The position numbers were made by a program, and so were the translations under genes. The notes beneath the pieces are model-generated. The model was not told the DNA's origin. It made no database searches and saw only the letters and a program-made list of their open reading frames with translations. Shown here in pieces: positions 57,335 to 64,000 of a stretch of 64,000 bases of DNA. The stretch's first letter is position 1. The number at the start of each line of letters is the position of its first letter. The DNA comes from Silene conica (Eukaryota; Streptophyta; Magnoliopsida; Caryophyllales; Caryophyllaceae). The stretch covers positions 31,112,001-31,176,000 of the forward strand of contig CM055318.2 of assembly GCA_029255685.2 (NCBI GenBank), given 5' to 3'.

Positions 57335-57832
57335 AAGCCTAGCACGTCTAGTATTAGGGTCGACTTCTGCCCGAAGTCCAATCTCAGCAAGTTGAGAAAC
57401 ATCAACAACAGCCTGCATCTCCAATCAGGTCACGACTCGTTGGTTTTCTAGATTACCTACAAGTAAATTCTTATTAGCACACTAAATGCCACATTCCCTC
57501 AGAACAGATTTTTCTTCTGTACAATCATAATACTGCCATACTTCTGTCTATTATCGACAGTAGTCGACCCTGTCGGCCTGTCGGCACCGCTAACTCAAAT
57601 ATACCAAGAATATTTAGAGCAAAGTCAGTACTGATATTTATCTCATTTCGTACCTCATTAAAAATTTCATAGACCATGCGTAAATGATAAGCTTGGGCAG
57701 AAGTCAAGTGAGTAGATTTCCGTTTCACATCTCCCAAGTCATCAGATGAAACATATTCACTCAGCTTGCCAAATACCACAGGGAAATGTGATTCCTCTAT
57801 GCAAATTCTGGAGATCAGTAGCTTCAGCCAAT
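57335..57832 (-). CDS. Two exons of an unidentified protein gene
   Basis: Exon 57832-57654 encodes WLKLLISRICIEESHFPVVF, then a charged part, then AQAYHLRMVYEIFNE. It is followed by GTACGA. Exon 57412-57335 encodes AVVDVSQLAEIGLRAEVDP, then NTRRARL, followed by GTAAGT. They join in phase 0 (GAG|GCT). The coding quality and splice sites argue for a genuine gene. I do not recognise the family; the helical, Leu-rich first exon would fit an ARM/HEAT-type protein, but this is a guess. It may be a host gene or one captured by the CACTA element. Confidence 0.5.
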
Positions 57833-59194
57833 CTTATCCAAACCCGGCCAACAACATGAAACTACAGAAGGCAAAGTAGTTCAGAAATTTCGACTTGTAA
57901 AAGCCACGACTAATTTGAAGTTTGAACAAAGGAAATCCAACAAAAACAAGCGTGGATGATGTAAAAGAGTAACCTGCCAAACTTGTCGAAGCAATTTCTG
58001 CGATTATTGCAAATGTAGAGTTTTACAAAGCTCAGAAAACAGTTCAGAGCTACCGTAACGGACCCAATTTTCAATATATAGTGAGAAACCATGAAAAAAA
58101 CCATTAACAATTGCAATGACCGCCTCAACGTACCAAATTATAAGTCACAGGCTTTTCATCCACACACAGTACCGCTTTTCAATATAAAACTTTTTTAACG
58201 AATTAGGTTACTCTCGTTTCTTAGGAGGAAATAGAGGATCCACAAAAAATTTGATAATGAAGGGAGTACATTTTCCTAAGATTAAATCTCGGACACTTAT
58301 CAGGTAATGGAGAGGATAGTTGTATATTGACTTGTTTTATTCATATAGCAAAATCAGCAAAAACAGCTAATTATCAATCCAAAATTCAAATACAATAACC
58401 ATCATCAAGTTAAAGAACACTATAACTTCAAAAACTACTCCCTCCGTCTGAATAATTGGCTCACAGTTTTTACAATTTAATCAAAGGTAAACAAACGACA
58501 GGGACGGTGGAGAAGGGAGGTAGTTCTAATTACAAAATGAAATCAACCAACATACAAGAATAACAGGGTCACAATTTTTCTAGCAATGCCAAATTACCAC
58601 CAATCAAACAATACGGACCGACTCGTACAGGAATTGGTGGTATGCGAGTATGCGACTATCCAAACACCAAACACACAAGAATTTCACAACTTCCTACATC
58701 AATCGACTACCCAGAAAAACCCAGATCTTAAGAAATGGGAATCAAATGGGAAATTAATCGATGAAAACCCGCTCAAACATTCATATGATAAGTTGTCGAT
58801 TTTTCCAACATTCATATAATAAATTAAAAAAATAGTTAATCACAGAATATGTAAGTATAAACGACATATCAGAAATTAATCGATGAATATCAGAAAACTC
58901 ACCACTGTTTTACGTATTTGGAATTAGCAGAGACGAATTAAATGTTCAAAGTTGATAGGCACAAGCTTCTGGAACCCTAATTAAAAAAAATTAGGTCAAA
59001 ATCACCAAATTAATGATCGGTAATTAAGTGTCAGGGTACAAGAGAGACCAAATGAAAATCATACAATGGACTTGGAAAAATTACCATCAGATTTTGCAAC
59101 TTCCTTGATCAATCGTTGATTACTTCAATGGCGGCTTTTGGGCGCGGGGATGATGAACAATCACTGAATGTTTGAGTGGTGAATATGTTTTGAT

Positions 59195-59233
<39 letters not shown>

Positions 59234-59246
59234 GTTTAGATAATTA
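57833..59246. other. Non-coding stretch, possible 5' part of the unidentified gene
   Basis: At 59100-59165, read leftward, a GC-richer segment followed by a donor-like GGTAATTTTT could be a first exon of the gene at 57335-57832. A (TTA)n run lies at 59202-59232. No definite coding exon was found in between. Confidence 0.35.
58438..58519. mobile_element. Short, worn Stowaway-like MITE
   Basis: It has a CTCCCTCCGTCTGAATAATT left end preceded by TA and a GGGACGGTGGAGAAGGGAG right end. It is only about 82 bp, so the interior is mostly deleted. Confidence 0.5.
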
Positions 59247-59699
59247 CTAGTGTAACACGCGTGAAAAATCACGGGGTTGTGTACACTTATTTTTAAATAC
59301 GCCGTCGGTATATTTATTTGAATATATAGCAATTTTGTTTATTCGGACGAATTATTTTTTAACGGGATGTTTGAATATAAGATATATTCGGTGAAAAGAT
59401 GAATTTTATGGTGCACTAATCTTCGAATAGCTATTAGTAATGATGATAATATTTGGATTACTTATCATAACATTAATAAATAAGGTATATAAGAAAAAAC
59501 AATAGACGACTAAAAAAAGATTAAATAACTAATAATGAGTAGTTTGGAAAGTTATTGTCTTTTGATGAATTACTCACGGAACATAATTTGACGGACTAAT
59601 ATGATGAACAAAATAACTAATCAGGTAAAATTAAATTAAATGGGTGTATTAAAATTCGATAACCCAACACGAAAATTACAGTTTCTCGAAAACCTCCTT

Positions 59700-61451
59700 C
59701 TAAACAACATTTGTTGTTGTATTAGTCATCCCTCCTTCTTCATCAAGAAGTAGCACTTTTAGCCCTTTCTTACTCGTGACCCTAGATATAGAAACGTACA
59801 GTTGGCCATGGGTAAAGACTGGTCTTGGAAGATAAAGTCCAACACGGGATAGAGACTGACCTTGACTTTTGTTGATAGTCATAGCAAAACAAACTGCTAA
59901 AGGAAATTGTCTTCTTTCAAATTTAATTGGGAACCTGGTTTGATCGGAAGGAGTCAAGGTGATGCGGGGAATATAGACATTGCTTCTGATATGACTGCCA
60001 GAAATAACTGTTGCACTAATAACGCGATTTCCTAGTTGCCTTACCTCCATTCGGGTGCCATTGCACAAACCATTTGTTTGGTCAATGTTTCTTAAAAGCA
60101 TCACTATAGCTCCATCTTTCAGTCTTAAGCTGTGGTTAGGTAAACCGGAACATCTGATAGAGTTAAGAAACTCTGTAGAGTAAAGTTCTCTGACCCCGCA
60201 ATTAGTCTCTTCCTTGCTTATTTCATCAGAGCTTAAGTAAATTTTTTCTTCCTTTTGAATTTGATCCAAGACATAGTCGTTTACCTCCTCGACCACATCG
60301 TGAGTAGGTGCTAGTACAGCTCTTTCAGTGAAATACAGAGGGTCACCTAAGTGATCTTTCAAAGATGGATAAGTGCTATCTACAATAGTAGATATTGGAT
60401 CTACACCAGGATGAATAAGTATATCTTCTGGTAACTCGATGCTAGCTACTCCATCATTTGACCCACCTGCTAAGCCATCCCCAACTTCGAGAATCCACTT
60501 TGAACATTCTCGGATTTCATCAACATTTGACTGTGCACTTCCTACCTGAAGTCTCATATTTTTCGTGAGCTTCAAAACCTGAAATTTAAAGTATATCTGA
60601 AACGGTCAGAAATGTAAAACTATTTAAAAGTAAGTATTAATTATGAAATTTAGATAATTCTCGGGAGAATTTTTAAAAATAGGCTCTAACCTTGCAATAT
60701 CTCCATAAAGGTGAGGAACAAATAGCAACACCTACAATATCTTGCCTGCTTCCTTTAGGTATAACAGGCAAGACTTGTCGAAAATCACCGCCAAACACCA
60801 CAACCTTCCCACCGAATGGTTTTTCTGGGTCTCCTTCCGGTGAAGTTCTCATAATATCTCTCATGCTTCTATCAAAAGCTTCAAAACAATAACGATTGAC
60901 CATAGGTGCCTCGTCCCATATTATCAGTTTTGCTCTTGTTAACAGACCAGCCAAATCGGTTCTTGGTCGTATTCCATGACATGTGGAATTTTCATCGACA
61001 TTGATAGGTATGCTTAGTCGTGCGTGGGCTGTCCGCCCTCCTGGAAGAAGGATAGCTGCAATGCCACTTGAAGCAACCGCTATAACGATCTCACCTTTGG
61101 AACTTAGTCCAGCACATAAGGTTTTCCATAGGAAGGTCTTACCGGTTCCACCATACCCATAAACGAAGTAAACACCCCCTTGACCACAATTCACCGAGCT
61201 CATGATTTTTCTGTAAATTGATTTCTGTTCGTCGGTCATTGAAGAAGTGAAGACTTCATGTTGCCTATTCAAATCATCCCTATCGTAAGATAACTCATCT
61301 GCCAAGAGCCTATTCGAGCACGTAGCAAGAATGTCAACGTCTGGATATGGCATGTTGTCGAACTTACGCAATGAACTGCCATTTCTTTGCAGCCATGATT
61401 CAATCTCGGATAGTGCGTACTGTTGCAGTTGCTCTTCTGTGAGTTGGAGAT
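59700..61451 (-). CDS. Helitron Rep/helicase: PIF1-like helicase half
   Basis: Two exons, 61451-60691 and 60578-59700, are joined in phase across a 112-bp intron. The frame continues from the Rep half through a GT-AG intron (61452-61561). The SF1B helicase core has Walker A GYGGTGKT, Walker B IIWDEAPM, GGDFRQVLPVIP (motif III), PRITLTPSDQTRFP and INKSQGQSL with LYVSISRVTS (motifs V-VI). It ends NTTTNVV-stop at 59700. It unwinds DNA during rolling-circle-like Helitron movement in the nucleus. No stop or frameshift is visible in these exons. Confidence 0.93.
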
Positions 61452-61561
61452 CTGTGTACACGAAAAGTGAACAAATCTCAATATATAAATGAGAATGCTG
61501 TTAAGATGAGTTTAATAAAAGTGTTTATAAAAAAAAAAAAAAAAAAAGATTGATAAATTAC

Positions 61562-64000
61562 CTGGGTTACGGAGTTCATTTCGTCTTCTGTGTAAGATAT
61601 CATCTGACAATAACTTCCACGTCTCCTCCCACACCAACTCAGGCTTCACTAAGCTATTTGTGAGCAAAAGAGTTGCGAAAAGGTTCCTAAGATAAAACCC
61701 AGTCCCCCAGAAACTTGCTTCTTTAATGGCATCAATATACTCTTTATCATCACCAAGTAAGCCTAGAGCGTAGCAGGCCTCTTTGAAAGTGGGGTTAGTG
61801 ATACCATTTACAGTACGAATGTCCTCATATGATTTAGGGCCTTTAACAAAGTTGAGTAGGGTTCTCAAATAGTACCTCTCACCACCATTTGGAGACATGT
61901 GATACATTCGGCCAAGAGTAAATCCTTTGTGCCTTGGAGTCCATACCCTTTCTTTTTGTTTCCATACATATTTTTGAGGAAACTCCCAATACGTTAGATC
62001 TCTACCATCAGATTTTAAATTATTATACTCCAACCAAGCGGTGAATTTTGTTCTACCACCGGAAGACCTCTCAACCACTTCGTCGATTGGATCTTCGTCA
62101 CGGAAAATAACATTTTGCTCATTAGGTAGGTGATAATCTAACCTTAAAACAGGGGGGGTCCTATAGTGAATAGGAAATGCAAAGATTCTCCAAACAGCTT
62201 CACACGGTGAAATGTAACGGCAGTCGTAGTATTGTTGGATTTGATCAACCTGATTTGGGTCTTGACTACCTATTCAAAAAGATAAAGATAAAAATAAGAA
62301 AATATGTGATATAATTTCGAAAAATATTAAGTGACAAAATATCAAGCAGAAGTTAATTAGATATAATTTAGTACCATGGTTGGTGCGAGTTGCACTAACA
62401 GTGACACGGTCATATCCTTTATTAATGTACTTGAATAAGTACTTGATCGATCTCGCTTGATTGCACAATTCAACATTTATGTGAGCACGATATTTCAACA
62501 ACAGATCTGCATTGTATGGAACAACATATCCGTTGTGAATTCGTTTACAATTTTTATCAATTGTTCTTCCATTGTCCCTTCTCATATAAACTGGATAACC
62601 GTCACCATCTACAGCAGTTCTCTCATTAAACTTCTTTGGAAATTTTCTGGAGCAAATACCATCAATCATGCACGGTGAATCTGGGTTAAGTTCTCCACAT
62701 GGACCATGAATCATACAATCTTTCACTGCCGCATAAAGGGCCGGGTTATCAAGGGGGTCTGGAATTTCTGCACTTATAATACGGTCAACATCGACGGCTT
62801 CAGGGAACTTGTCATCCCTTTGTAAAAATAACAAAATATGAGCATGAGGAAGACCACGTTTTTGGAATTCAATAGTATAAACAACTGAAAAAAAAACGTA
62901 AGAAAACAGAAGTCAGTATTACATAGGGTTAATTAATCGCATTAGAAAAATGATTATAGATTATAGATGATGGTTTCAAACGTATAATAACGGGGATGAT
63001 AAATTCACCTGCCCTTGTCCGTCCAAAAATATGTAGTTCTCTGAAGTCTCTCATGAGCTCATATAGTTTCAACTTAAATACTCGACTGACTATATCAGGT
63101 CTGTCCTCCGGCCGTAGTCCTCTTTTTTGAACAAACCTAGTAATTTCAGGCCATTTCGGGTTGCATGTGAAGGTAATAAACAGATCAGGATACCCACACC
63201 ACCTGCAAATGGTCATTGTATCTTGATATGTTTCTCGCATGTAACCCTTACCACCAACGAAAGACGAAGGGACAATGAAACGAACACCAGCAGTTGACGG
63301 GTCGGTTTGTTCGAATGCGGCAGCATTTGCTAGATTCTTGAAATTTTCGGAACGCAACTTTGGTTGGTTGAAACGGATATACTTCAGACGATCAGACTCT
63401 ATCATGGTGCAACCATCAGCAATGAATTGTTAAAATAGCAAATTAAATAAATGTTCTTACAATAAATAGTTTTCCTGCCATTAAATGAAAATTTTGTATT
63501 TGTATTAAAAATTAAATTAGGGATCAAGTAATTAACCAACCATCAAAATAGTTGGATATTCCTTGTCTAGTGATCTGTCTTGAATTCGAAAAGCAAACCA
63601 CTCCCTCAAGGTTAACTTATCCCGAGCGTTTTCATTGTTACTTATGGATGTTTGGGTAGGTTTACTATGAGGAATCCCTAGTCTATGACCGTCCTCTCCA
63701 CGTGGAAAGAGAATAGGGTACTGCAAGGCTAAATAAGAAGCATGTAGCTCTGATATACGTTGTAGTCTACCAGATCGTTCCTGGACCACAATGTCCCTAC
63801 TATCAACTGTGTTCTCCATATCTCCCACAATTAGGGCAGCCACCTCTGAGACGGTGGGTAAATTATATGTTCTCCCATCGGTATGACGTGCACTAATGAG
63901 CCGTAACCTGACCTCACCTTCAGGTCGTTGGTGTAGCCGATCTCTAGCCATTCTAAACGATTTTACCAAAACATTGTAACGATCAAGCATTTGTTTCAAA
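61562..64000 (-). CDS. Helitron Rep/helicase: Rep half, N-terminus outside the window
   Basis: Exons read leftward are 64000-about 63536, about 63405-63009, 62884-62375 and 62269-61562. The last three junctions are GT-AG and phase-consistent. The Helitron_like_N region includes [29 protein letters not shown] and [15 protein letters not shown]. The HUH metal site is in [10 protein letters not shown], and the tyrosine motif in [15 protein letters not shown]. Then comes a linker with [16 protein letters not shown]. This endonuclease half nicks and joins element ends. The first junction (63406-63535) is unclear: MVGKLF-like sequence and QFIADGCT are separated by about 35 unexplained bases. The protein starts upstream of position 64000. 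Confidence 0.88.

Larger units (their letters stand above)
59247..64000 (-). mobile_element. Helitron (autonomous type), 3' portion; continues beyond the window
   Basis: On the minus strand the element ends GTTACACTAG followed by T. A hairpin CGTGA-TTTT-TCACG lies about 13 bases before the end. That is a Helitron 3' terminus. Upstream lies a multi-exon Rep/helicase gene on the same strand. The 5' TC end is outside the window. Confidence 0.88.

Noticed and set aside
59120-59332. ORF with a long isoleucine run
   Set aside because: Translation of a (TTA)n microsatellite across the Helitron border.

Overview
This window looks like nuclear DNA from a eudicot plant. Split genes with GT-AG introns, plant-type LTR retrotransposons, L1 LINEs, a tRNA-derived SINE, CACTA, PIF/Harbinger and Helitron elements, plant-specific families (NHL/LEA_2, DUF4408-DUF761) and AT-rich spacers all point that way. 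The species cannot be fixed from sequence alone. No prokaryotic operons, CRISPR arrays or tRNA/rRNA genes were seen.

Host genes are few. A membrane RING-CH (RINGv) E3 ligase lies at 60-3621 (+), with its 5' exons outside the window. A single-exon NDR1/HIN1-like gene lies at 31021-31824 (-). A DUF4408-DUF761 gene at 40829-47386 (-) is split by a retroelement array and also carries a frameshift. Two exons of an unidentified gene lie at 57335-57832 (-).

From 5199 to about 25902 there is a stack of nested transposons. An Athila-like Ty3/gypsy LTR (5199-6493 plus 23645-24013, then a decayed gag to 25902) was hit by copia element A (6494-23639, target duplication GATCG). Copia A was hit by copia element B (12681-21262, LTRs 99.7% identical). 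The 3' LTR of A was hit by a 1274-bp Helitron (21651-22924). Next come a 5'-truncated L1 with an RNase H domain (27951-29297), a SINE (29816-30082), Stowaway-like MITEs, and a complete two-gene Harbinger transposon (32217-37304). A non-autonomous relative of that Harbinger sits at 54190-55088.

The most unusual structure is 41537-47322: four near-identical 688-bp copia-type LTRs alternating with three 1011-bp internal regions (period 1699 bp). The block is bounded by one 5-bp duplication (TAGGG) and sits inside the DUF4408-DUF761 coding sequence. Removing it with one TAGGG rejoins the host reading frame at that point. Downstream are a full-length L1 (48065-52893, -), a CACTA terminus with C-terminal Ulp1-protease exons (55461-56548), and the 3' part of a large Helitron (59247 to beyond 64000, -). 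The Rep/PIF1-helicase exons of that Helitron are largely open and phase-consistent.

The element families depend on each other in ways visible here. The Harbinger transposase and Myb-like protein could act on the MITE. The large Helitron could supply Rep/helicase to short Helitrons. Copia B has lost its integrase glutamate, and the LTR array has no pol, so both would need enzymes from elsewhere. A palindrome, CTCGATCGAG, recurs in both the gypsy and copia elements and is unexplained.
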